A DNA stretch of 27,500 nucleotides from NCBI GenBank assembly GCA_000320545.1, contig ADNK01000523.1, forward strand, positions 1 through 27,500, read 5' to 3'. Shown in pieces: positions 9,856 through 19,705 of this stretch; within the stretch, counting starts at the first letter, position 1; every line of letters begins with the position of its first letter. The stretch is from Bigelowiella natans CCMP2755. Its lineage: Eukaryota > Cercozoa > Chlorarachniophyceae. Made by a program: the position numbers and the translations under genes. The notes under the pieces are model-generated. The model ran no database searches, was not told the DNA's origin, and saw nothing but the letters and a program-made list of their open reading frames with translations.

Positions 9856-10304
9856 TATATATGCTACATGTGTAATTAAATATACACAACGGCCACCTTG
9901 AGTAGCATCACACGGTGCTCCTCCCATCGTTCCGATCTACATTCCTCAAGCAACTAAATATATAAATCCGTCCGCACACAACGAGTCACATCACCACTTT
10001 GATCACCATGTTTAGTCATTTTCTCTTGAGAGATCAAGCCACGCACGAAGGCCACAATAATGGGGATCAACATCTAGAATGAACATCTAGTTTGCACCAA
10101 CAGCACCACCTGCATTCTTTCAGCTCGGCTCGTGGCCAATTCCTATATATGTACATAAATAAGTATATATTATATATTTATAATATCGAATACATTCTAT
10201 GAAGGGAGGTTAAAGATGACGATGAGGATGACAAGCAAATATGTTTCCGTTGTTCATTTGATCGACGTCCTCTCTCTACTGCTTCTTCTTTTGTTTTCTT
10301 CTTA
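9811..10304. other. Convergent intergenic region
   Basis: This is the 3' flank of the plus-strand model at 9224 and the minus-strand gene ending at 10305. It has an (AG)n tract at 9819-9852 and an AT-rich patch at 10141-10190. No exon is supported on either strand. Confidence 0.45.
9819..9852. repeat. (AG)n microsatellite
   Basis: A pure AG run just 3' of the stop at 9810. Confidence 0.95.
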
Positions 10305-11552
10305 TCATTCTCCGTCTTCGAATGTTGATCTCCCTCCCATCTCATCGTGTGCTACATTATCAAGTACCGCCTTCAGCCTCTCCACCTCCATCTCAAGACT
10401 CCGCATCTTCGCATTACGCGTGCCTTTTCCCATCTCCACTGCCTCGCGCCGTAGGAGAGCGCCCCGCGTTGAAGCAGAAGAAACGACTTTGGAAGACGTG
10501 GCGGTCGCTGCTGATACGATATATTTCGCGTTGTGAGTTGCTTTTTTCGTTGGTATGGATGGATAAGAATTTCGACACAAACGAGGACAACAATAACAAC
10601 AACAACAACAACAACAACGACGCGGCTACTACATTTTAAAAAAAGGAGCATCAGAAAAGGCTGTTCATAGAGAAAGGAAGAAGACGATGACGCGACGACC
10701 CACCCCCTTTTGTAGTACCAGGAGCAGCATTCGAAGTCTTAGGCGCCCTCCTCCTCCTTGCGCTGTTCAGCCCGCCCTTTCTCTCCTCTTCCTCCTCCAT
10801 GCTTTCTAAATTATCCCTGCTTTTAGATGCTGCTGCTTGTCGTTGCTGCTGCTGCCGCCGCCGCGAGTCTCCCTCCCCCCTCTTCTCGGAAGCTGGCGGG
10901 AGATCAGCCGAGGAAGAAGATGGATCTTGCATGTTGAAAAAAACATATAAAAAGAAGATGTAATCTTTGTGAGTGAATATGCAGCATTTGACACTTCTCG
11001 GATCATTAACACTTCACGTTTTTTTAACAACCAGTCCATGCTGCGGCAACACTGCTAGTCTTTGTTCTTCTGCCGCTGTTGTTGTCGCTCGCACCCTAAT
11101 GTTTACAACGTAATCACAACACAAATTTAGCAATATATGAAGTAGAAATCATAATGTGCGCATTTCCCTCGAAATGTGTCGACATCACTGTGTGTGTTGT
11201 GCGTGTGTAGATGATGATGAAAGGGTGCATCTGTGCATACAGTAGCATTCGCACGCACACAACAACCTTAGTCAAGGTAGCGCCTGATGATGAAGCCCTT
11301 CTTGCACGTGCGGAGGGCGGCGTCTGCGTTCGGCGGCGGCGGCGTTGTCGTGGCTCCCCCGAGGTTGGCAACGATGAAGGAGGTACCGAAGACGGGCTCT
11401 GTGATTTGTCAAGGTGATTGTGAGGAAGAGGAGAAAGAAGCTTACTCCACACCAGCACCAACAGCAAATTGCATGTTCACCTTCTCTTGACAGTCACTCT
11501 TCGTGTCGTTGTCACAATCGCTAGCAGCAATGCTGTTCCTGTTCTTCTTCAT
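10305..11552 (-). CDS. Unrecognised, highly charged, low-complexity protein with C-terminal coiled coil
   Basis: Exons 11481-11552 (start MKKNRNSIAAS), 11267-11398, 11032-11095, 10719-10925 and 10305-10507 (stop TGA) join in phase and give 225 aa. The middle is rich in Ser, Arg, Gln and Glu (a run RQRRRRRTQT, a RRRQQQQRQ patch, an MEEEEERK patch). The C-terminus MRSLEMEVERLKAVLDNV reads as a coiled coil. The exon holding the start is open upstream to an acceptor at 11591, and an additional exon 11689-11809 (ATG at 11809) would join in phase, so the protein may be about 50 residues longer. That longer form would start 2 bp after the neighbour's stop, hence the shorter start is preferred. Composition suggests a nuclear or scaffold protein, but this is inference only. 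Confidence 0.55.
10588..10619. repeat. (AAC)n microsatellite
   Basis: An AAC repeat in the intron 10508-10718 of the minus-strand gene. Confidence 0.9.
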
Positions 11553-11811
11553 GGAAAGGGATGCGAGGAAATCCACGGCGGAGAGGAAGTCTAAGACGAT
11601 GGGTGATGCAGTGGTTTTATATCGTCATTGGATCAACCATTGCTGCTCATATCATCATCACCGAAGCCGCCATATTGCCACCATTCACCATTCAGAATAA
11701 TTAAAAACGTCAAGCACCTTCCATCAACCACCGTAACATTATCGTTCAAAAAGAAAAAGTCTGCTTTGGGCAGAAATCGTGCACTACTACATTTGCGGTT
11801 GGACGTCATGT

Positions 11812-12228
11812 CTAGTTTGATGTCGCGAGCTGTAGCGCGGCCCAGCCTCGAAGGGTATCCAAGTTTAAGTATCCCACGATAGATCTCTGTCGAAAGGCCC
11901 TTTCATGTTGACAAAGCACAGAAAAACATTTCTTTACCTCACCCGCTAGTCGTAGTCAAAGTGAATAAATATGCATATCCATTTAAGGGGACTCCACTTT
12001 CATTTCTCTGTGCTTCGTCGTAACTCAGTGTGTAGGTCTTACGCTCCTATCGTATTGTCGGTATGTTGAGGATAATACCTGCTTGTAGACTTTAGCCAAC
12101 TCCTTCCGAGCGTGAGTGCTTAGCCGGTCTTGTCGTTCCTGAGTTCAACAGGTTTACATCAGCACAAAATAGACGCATTTGTGTGGGAGCATCGTCGTGG
12201 ACTTGCGTAATAGGCATAGGCATAGGCA

Positions 12229-12277
<49 letters not shown>

Positions 12278-12724
12278 GATGAATATACACCTCCTTGACA
12301 TCCATTTTCCTCTTGTTGACCCTTTGGGAAATCTTGAAGACACCGTTGTCGCACATAAGGCGCGCCACCAGGCTCTCCGCCGTTTGCCAGGTCGGCCTGC
12401 AACAGTCGTAGAACACCAACGCCACCCGCATAAGAAAAAGCCAAATATATAGGAACTAAATCGAAACAGGATGAAGAGAGAAGTGACGCCCAGCAAACGC
12501 CAGCACTATCCAAGCGTGGATTTTGAGTGGCAGATCGGAACATTGCTCATGTCTACTCTACTCGTCCCCGCACACTGTTAAACGGGGGAACAACGAACCA
12601 GACCCTACCCATTCAGTTCGGCGGAAGTAAGCACTATTGGGGGGTTGAGCTTGGTGAGCTTGGCAGAGATAACGTGCGGATTGGTAGAGGGAGGGGTGGC
12701 TGCTGCAGCGGCGGAAGCAGCCAT
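11812..12724 (-). CDS. Unrecognised small soluble protein, five exons, complete
   Basis: Exons 12609-12724 (ATG with A at -3), 12499-12552, 12291-12396, 12079-12138 and 11812-11886 (stop TAG) join with consistent phases into 136 aa. The N-terminus is a low-complexity Ala run (MAASAAAAATPPST), then a compact part (KIHAWIVLAPTWQTAESL, VARLMCDNGVFKISQRVNKR) and a charged helix (KEERQDRLSTHARKELAKVY). Exon 3 is the strongest single piece: both ends carry good splice sites and only one frame stays open. The intron 12553-12608 is 56 nt. The helical C-terminal half faintly recalls ribosome recycling factor (EERR...LxKxA+), but I would not assign it. It shares an upstream region with the divergent gene at 13197. 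Confidence 0.5.
12229..12275. repeat. (CT)n microsatellite
   Basis: A CT run in the intron 12139-12290. It gives rise to spurious Arg-Glu repeat frames on the minus strand. Confidence 0.95.
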
Positions 12725-13196
12725 TGTGAGTTTGGAAAGGCTCACTTTCCTGGAGTTACGAGCTGTAGATCTAGGTGTACACGAGATAAGATTTCCTCTA
12801 GGATATTTCCAGTGCGATTTACGTCCATTTTACACCTACGACAACCCACAGATACTCAACGCAGCGGATGTCAGGATGTCACCGACATTGATCAATTTTT
12901 GGGTCGCGACATCGTACAGCGAGTGACGCAAGGGGGAAATTACCATCGATTTTGCCTGGAAAGTCGACCTGTGTTAATTGTAAGCAGCCCTGTATTTCAC
13001 GCGGTACGTATTGCAGTAGCCAAGCACCAACCTGCTCGTGGGTCAACAACTTGCATTTTTCTAGGATTTTAAGATGGATAGATTTTTACTGCATTGTCGC
13101 AGACATAACCCCCCCTACATTTAAGCAGAAACTTACACCTAAACAAACTTTCGGAGAGTATGAAAAAAAATATCTCCAAACAAAATTGGCAGGAAC
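12725..13196. promoter_or_regulatory. Divergent intergenic region, possible bidirectional promoter
   Basis: It separates the minus-strand start at 12724 from the plus-strand start at 13197. A 181-codon plus-strand open frame covers 12527-13072 but runs antisense through the first two exons of the minus gene, so I treat it as chance. I see no clear TATA element. Confidence 0.35.
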
Positions 13197-14870
13197 ATGT
13201 CGAAGTGCTTGCATATCACGACGCTGTGCATGCTAGTTCTCACGAGCCTCCTGATTGGGATTGGCCTCGGAGGTGATACGATGTCTGAACTTGTGTATTC
13301 TATAAGTCATCTGATGCGTAAACTTGGAAAAGCCGATATTAAGTGATGAGCGAGCGGTTGTGCAGTTGCATGTGGTACAGTGGTGGAGCGGTAGAGCATC
13401 TGTACCAAAATATCACGAAGAACACCACGGTTGCTGATGGCTTGCTTCAACAAAAATTGATTAAAGCATGGAAAATGTGTAACGTAGAATCGATTATGAC
13501 CAATTCTTAACGATTATCATTCAGGAGCGAGAGGTGGACAATTTGGCTGGACTCGAACCTCTGTAAATGTTAGATAGAAGAAATGAATGCACACAATGCC
13601 ATAGAAATGTTGCACAAGCAGATTGTCACTTGATTACATACAAATTGTACATACATGTCACATAGTTAACCAGCGTCGCTTCTAAGTTCCCAAAGTGATT
13701 CTTCACACCATCACACCATTCGCCACTCACAATTTCGCTCCACTTCATTCATTATGTCGCAGATTGACTTGCAAGTGTTTAACAACACTGCATTTGGGGA
13801 TGACAGTTGCAACATTGTCAACATCTACGGACTATCCAATTTCCAGGTATATTCGCGATCTCTTAGACAAAAAACAGACCAATTATAGAATCTATGTGGT
13901 TTGATGTAAATAATTCAGTCAACCGAGTCTTGCAATTTTCTTGTCTTTATCGATACGAGCTCTGAGTACATTGATGAAAACAATTGCAGAGGTGCATTCA
14001 AAGCGAAAGGAGCATTCGCAACTTTGTTAATAAAATATTCGCGTTGTTTAAATACAGTGAACAGATTCTCTAGTGAGGATCTCTGCTCGGCATGCCGTAA
14101 GAGCGGAGATACTGCAAGTAAGTAATGAGTAGAATCTACTATAAACCCATGCTCACAATTAGGTTTTCAGTTGCGTTCAATTCTCTGGCTGCTGTCTGCG
14201 CAGTGGTTGGTATTGCGTTCGTATCTGTGCGTCTTGGATGTGATCGCAAGGGTAGATTTATTTTCAACAACAAATAGGAGATAGCGTACTCACATAAAAC
14301 TGCCAGCATTCAAAATCTTAGCAGTTTCGTGCTCCACTGCAATTCCAGTTTTTCTTCTAATAAGGTCAAATATTTTACGTTTGGATGGATTAACTCGATT
14401 CCAAAATGTGTCTCGTTGCTTATATACTTATTACATATATTAAGTCTTTCGGTTTGGGCTGGAGAATGCCATAAAGAAATCAAGGTGTCATGACAACCAA
14501 AATGGAACACTAAACTACAAAGCTTTTATTAGGAAGACACCTTTATTTTTACGACTAACAGGATGTAACAGATGGAATATCTTCTGAGCCATTTCTGCTT
14601 TTCGCTGATGGCACCGTTGCGCAATATCAAGGAACTCGTGATGTCAATTATCACACAGGATTCTACACTACGCTTGTTGCTGCGGTTGGTGCTTTGCTTT
14701 CATACGATTGCTTAGTCATGTAATGTCATCCTTGCGTTGTCGTTGACAACATCTGTGTTCTCTCAGATGATTTCCATAGTGAACCCAGTCATGCAGGGTT
14801 GTTCATCTGTGAAAGAGACTGTGTCTTTTGGAGTTCCAGCACACGGAGCAATCCAATTGAGATGATCTAG
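13197..14870 (+). CDS. Candidate secreted/ER thioredoxin-fold protein with CSAC motif, eight exons
   Basis: Exons 13197-13272, 13525-13562, 13763-13846, 13919-14117, 14171-14251, 14307-14323, 14562-14688 and 14767-14870 (TAG) join in phase into 241 aa. Exon 1 is a textbook signal peptide (MSKCLHITTLCMLVLTSLLI). Exon 4 ends at a consensus A|GTAAGT donor and contains EDLCSACRK: C122-S-A-C125 sits where thioredoxin-fold proteins have CxxC. About 50 residues later comes EPFLLFADGTVAQYQGTRD, matching the cis-Pro-strand and final strand of PDI/thioredoxin domains (PTLxxFxxG...YxGxR). Helix-like exon 5 lies between. The segment before CSAC is Cys-rich. The fold assignment rests on these two motifs only. 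The last exon is the least certain; reading on at 14689 instead ends at TAA soon after. If intron 1 is retained, a 49-aa secreted peptide ORF (13197-13346) results. Confidence 0.5.
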
Positions 14871-15470
14871 AATGACAGATTATGTTGCATACACGTTCAT
14901 CCCTTCAATGAGAGATTAGTTGAGAATGAGCACTCCGAATACAGCTAGCTAGGAGCATTAGACATTGGTGATGACGTCGATTCTAGGATTGCATCATTGG
15001 GTTTCATGCATGGCATAAATGCTAGCATACGTTGGAGCAAAATTTTGCTTAGCAAATCTCTAGATCTAGACATGATGTGCTGTCTAGCTGTGTAGAAGTT
15101 GCGTCGCATCTGCATTGACAGCCTGTTCTAGTTTGTTCACAAGTGCGCAGCGTTAATGAATCGGCATCGATGAAGATGTGTTGCGCAAAGCTAGAAAGAT
15201 CTAGAGATGTCGCCGAATCTTCCTATCAGACGATGACAACTCCGCGCACTGAGACAGTAACTTTTATCTGTTGTTTAACCAGCAATGGTGCATTGATTTT
15301 CATTAAACTCGGAAATCTTTCCATTCATGGGGAATGTTAATCTAATAAGTGAAGAATCGGAGAGATGCCAAGATAGTCCAGAGTGGTTCATGTATATTGT
15401 AAACAATATGTGAGGGTAAGTAAGCGCATTAACACAATTGACAACTTACAATGTATCTTATTAACAAAAA
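14871..15470. other. Convergent intergenic region
   Basis: This is the 3' flank of the thioredoxin-like gene (+) and the C2/FYVE gene (-). It contains several CTAGATCTAGA-like palindromic patches near 15055-15075 and an open frame at 15143-15340 with no splice support or family character. More 3' exons of the plus gene cannot be excluded. Confidence 0.4.
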
Positions 15471-18400
15471 TCATTTCAAATCTGGAGTCACAATGCATCG
15501 AGCGACAACCTCAGTTGGCTTGTGATCATCAGTTAATGGAGCCCTCCTAATAAAATCCTTCAAGAAGTCGTTATTGTAGGTTTTCTTCCTAAATTTGGGC
15601 ACAGCCCCCCATTCATCGGTGAGATAGTGTGGTTTCTTCGATCCTAATGCTCCCAGATGCCATGTTGGGTCAAGTGCTGTAAGAATCATATTCAACAAAT
15701 TAAAATGCGTGAAAAAAATTAAAACTAAAATCTGGTGTTGTATACCATGCTTTAAGAATTTCTCGTCTTTCTTATATTTTCCACCAAGGAGATAGTCTCC
15801 AAATAAGCCAAATATAGCACCGGCAAAAAGAATCCTGACCGGTACAAGAGGCACAGCAACGCTCGCAACCACACAGAGAATCACGATCCAAACTGTCTTC
15901 CTTGGATCCTTCCAAACGAAAAGGCCATAGAGACGATCTATGAACTCCGCTACTTCCTGATTTGTGTTGTTTGTCAGTATTATCTCCTAAGGTAGCAAGA
16001 GGCGTACCGATGAATGATTCGCGGCATCTACAACTTTCTTTTTAATCTTTTGGTGTAGCCAAAGGGATTCCTCCTTATTGCCGTCTTTCGATTTCATTTC
16101 CTTATTATCCTCCGAAGCTTCACTTGGTTTTGGAGTCACCGGTGTAGCGCTCTTTATTCCCTTTGGTTGCATCCAACAATTAGTATAAGGATAGTCAAAG
16201 AGTCCATAAGTTTCACCTTCTTCGAACGACTGATGACGAGATGTGGGGTAACACGCGATAACTTTCGCCGTTGAAGTTCCCTACATAAGATACTGGGCAT
16301 GTAAGAAAAGCTAATATACTATTAGATGCTTCTATCTTTTTGCCTGTCTTCCTCAGCCATGCATTCCTTTTGCCTTACGATATATGTCGAGATTAATAGA
16401 ATTTGGAGCAGGATAAATGGAATCTAAATAGATATCATAGCTCTCGTTAAATCAAAAATATTCACTGAGCATCAAAAGTATTATCAATAGTATTTTAAAG
16501 AAAATCAGGAGGGGATAAGTGAGTGTTTCTGGACATACCATCAGCACTGCCCAGGAGGGTATGGCGTAAATAAAGTAGATTGAAGAAACTATGACGACAA
16601 TAGTGTCTGCTGGACTCTTCCATTTACGCAGTGCGTCAAGATCCTTAAAAGACTTTGGCATATCCATTGTCTGATGATTCATAAATGTAATTATTGCTGG
16701 CGATATGTTTGTAATATGAATCGAAGATAATCAATCACACCTTAAAGATAGTACTTACTCTATCCACCGCCTTTCCAATCATGTCAATTCCTTCTTTCAA
16801 CCCAGTTGCAGGCTGTCTTCCAGTCTAATAAATTACATGCCTCAGTCACCATTTGATTTCGACACACATAGTTTAATGCTGAAAGCAAGAAGCCAACATT
16901 ATTCATAGACTATAGAATACAGCCGAGACCATTTTTAGCTTCTTATTAGGGAGCGGAGCAATGTGGGAGAAGAATGGGATCGAAAGTTTTATCTGAAACA
17001 TGATATGCTTACTTAGAACTTAGAAATCAATTAATATTACACATGGGTATCTTACCTGTATATGGATCTCACCAAGATTGATTTGTTTTTGACCAGGGAG
17101 ATTTTGAAGTGGCATCCTACAGCATGAAAAAAATCGTCAACCAAATGCCATTATCCGTTGCAGTAACTTCACCATTTCGAAACAAGCTTGTTATTTGGAA
17201 GCGAATTGAAAGGTATGTAGCAATAACCCTATTGCAGAAATGAATGAGCGAACGCGACATATATCATCAACATGTGGTATCTAACCATGAAATCATCAGC
17301 ACTCATTTTATCTGTATCGAATACGGCAACGTGTATCCCATGGCCTAGACCCAAAAGTTTCTTCTGATTCCAACAAGAAGGCTCTGAACCCCAAACTGGG
17401 TGCAATGTAGTGTGAACTGTAGGGGTCTGAAACTTCTCATCTTCCACTATAACTTTTGCATACGGATCTGCAAGTCCATTAAAATCCACCGACTGAATAA
17501 AGTCAGAAAACCTCGCATGAGGACTAGGGAATTGGATTCCCTTCAAGACCAAGTTCTACCTTAAGGTCTTTAGCTTCTACAACACAAAACGACACAGTTG
17601 CTCGGCTCCAACTACATTTCTGTCCAAAAGGTCAAATATTGGGAATAACTCATTTTAGGATGTATTCTTATCATACCTTGCAGAAGAATGGTCTTCGCTT
17701 GGACTTCTCAGCCCATGCTCCTCCGCAACATTCACACCAATATGTTTTACCGTCCAAACCTTCTACAACTTCCACTCCTTCGAGTTCCTTAAAAATTGGA
17801 ATATCTAACACCTATGCAGGCAAGAATAGGAAGACTACCTAATACCTCAGTTTCCATTTTACATTTGTCTATTGCCGCACTTTGATCAGTCATATCAACA
17901 AGCCCTAGGCCAGCCTTGAGGTCATACCTCACACAATGCTCGCATTTTCCTTTTGCTTGTGTGCACTTCGAGCACAATCTGACTGAGCAACCCTACATGA
18001 TGGTGATTATAGGGTAAAGTTGAACCACTCACATACAAATTTTCTAACCAAAAACTTGAACCTTGCAGGAAGTTGAAGATCGAAAGACACCAAATACTTT
18101 CTGGCATTTGACACAAGATCCCGGAATTACAATAGGCCAAAAATTTGATTTTAGACCACTCTCTGTTCGAGCTTTTAGCCGTGCCGTGGTTGCTTGAATA
18201 TTTCTTGCCCATACATTCACGTGGTCAAACTCTGCTCGCTCAAACTCGAACATAAAAGAACGGCCACTTGCTTGGAATTCAAGCCTTCTTCCCCTCTATC
18301 GACATGCAAACATACTTTTAGGTTCTACTTTTTTAAAAACTTGAATGAAACAACAGGATAAAATATGAATAAAGGCATAGGAGTGATGAATACCACACCT

Positions 18401-19197
18401 GGAATAGTCGGGTAAATTTTAGGTTAATACATGTTTGCGGCGCTTTTGACAAAGTCTTCTTAATATTTCCAGAAGGGCGATAATATCGGATGAAGCTCCC
18501 AGACAGTAACACTAATTTGTCTGACCAACCACTTTTCCACGATGCATTCTGCTTTTTCTTTGCAATCGCAAGCAGTCGTGGCGCTGATGGTTCCCATCCT
18601 TGCACTTGATGATTCACATCAAAAGCGGTAGGTTGTGGGTCATTGCCAGATATTATACGAAGATCTAGGCTTATTGTTTTATCAACAATCGCCTCTGCTG
18701 CCTGCATAAAACGTGTTATGAATAGCATTATGGGATTCATCATAATATTCTAATATTCGATACCTCTGCACTATCGTGAATACTGTTGAGAGTGTCATCG
18801 TCTTCAAATACTACAACATGGTCGGAGAGATAAAGTAGCCCACCCGATATTTTTTGCTGTGTTAACCTTTGATTTTTCATCTCTTCTTGTAACGTATCAA
18901 ATACCCTTGCTTTTAATGCCTCAACATCTGAAATTGTATTCCCGTCAACTTGTACGGTAATGTCGACGATCGCTTTAGCATCTGCAGCTGTTGGAGAAGC
19001 AAAAGCATCCAAGCTTGATGTGTCGGAATATTCAAACTCCCGGACTCTGACCTAAATGAGTTGTGGCAAAAAGATTTGTTGAAACAATTCAACTAAGGAA
19101 GTAACCATAGATGGAACATTCATTGACAACATCATAAAGAGTCCTTCTAGACGCTATGGGCGAGTGCACAAGGTACTTCATAGCTCCAGGACGCCAT
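15471..19197 (-). CDS. PH - FYVE-like zinc finger - C2 - multi-pass membrane protein (MCTP-like C-terminus), 17 exons, complete
   Basis: Minus-order exons: 19177-19197 (MASWSYE start), 18764-19051, 18399-18701, 18062-18295, 17846-17992, 17677-17787, 17560-17619, 17286-17492, 17173-17228, 17056-17116, 16931-16993, 16759-16824, 16539-16670, 16379-16423, 16008-16280, 15746-15956 and 15471-15676 (TGA); about 827 aa, all phases consistent. Residues ~8-140 are an unassigned N-terminal domain. A PH-like fold follows (WKSGWSDKLVLLSGSFIRYY ... MFEFERAEFDHVNVWARNI). Cysteines 265, 268, 281, 284, 289, 292, 299 and 302 have FYVE spacing. A second Cys cluster (WCECC ... FCKKC) follows. The C2 domain (VSFCVVEAKDLK, DFNGLADPYAKV, VAVFDTDKMSADDF) keeps all five Ca2+-binding Asp positions (391, 397, 447, 449, 455). 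The C-terminus has hydrophobic hairpins and RLYGLFVWKDPRKT, as in MCTP/PRT_C regions that anchor proteins in the ER. Likely a Ca2+/lipid-responsive membrane tether (inference). Confidence 0.85.
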
Positions 19198-19705
19198 TCT
19201 AGACACAGACGAAATACTTTTCAGTTCGTGAGTGCGACATGCCACTGTTCATGTCTCACAATGAAAAAGGAAATTCCCGTCGATTTCACACAAAACGCCC
19301 CGCATTTGACCCTGTGCAATGGGAGTTCCTGCCTGGAGCTTCGGTCTGAATGACCTAGTTCACGAGGATTGTTCGCTAGAGCGCAGCAGAGTTGTCAGCA
19401 CAAACAAGTGGAAAGCAGGGATTTTGTAGTTCTTTTATGATGTCGCGACCGTAGAACGGCATCCTCTTGTGGGTAGGGAGGGCCGCAGACGGCTCTTCGC
19501 CATGGATGACTTGCCATTCGAGGTTAACACTCTCCATTTGTGCAGCCACGATCTGGCATCAAGAATGTGTGGCTGCCACTAAGTGCGTTTGTACGAAGCA
19601 ATCGTGGTCTGAGCTCAAATTTTATCCGAAACATCACCCGTCGCCGCCACCACTCCGAGAATAGTCGGACAAGACAACTCCGTAAGCTACTCGATAGCCC
19701 TCACG
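19198..19705. promoter_or_regulatory. Divergent intergenic region, possible bidirectional promoter with an upstream ORF
   Basis: It lies between the minus-strand start at 19197 and the plus-strand start at 19706. On the plus strand a 67-codon frame (19540-19740) overlaps the start of the downstream gene in another frame, and a short ATG frame (MDDLPFEVNTLH) opens at about 19502. Either could act as a uORF if transcription starts upstream of 19500. Confidence 0.4.

Noticed and set aside
12159-12431. Arg-Glu repeat proteins on the minus strand
   Set aside because: They come from translation of the (CT)n microsatellite inside an intron.
12527-13072. 181-codon plus-strand ORF, the longest unspliced frame in the window
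   Set aside because: It runs antisense through the first two exons of the minus-strand gene at 11812-12724; its composition is not protein-like.
13381-13562. tRNA-like signals: a D-arm-like GGAGCGGTAGAGC and, on the minus strand, an exact B-box GGTTCGAGTCC
   Set aside because: They are on opposite strands, no cloverleaf or paired T-stem forms, and the B-box lies inside a coding exon of the thioredoxin-like gene.
17812-17845. 34-nt intron in the C2/FYVE gene
   Set aside because: An acceptor 24 nt further on keeps the frame and gives a 58-nt intron, matching the short-intron class in this window.
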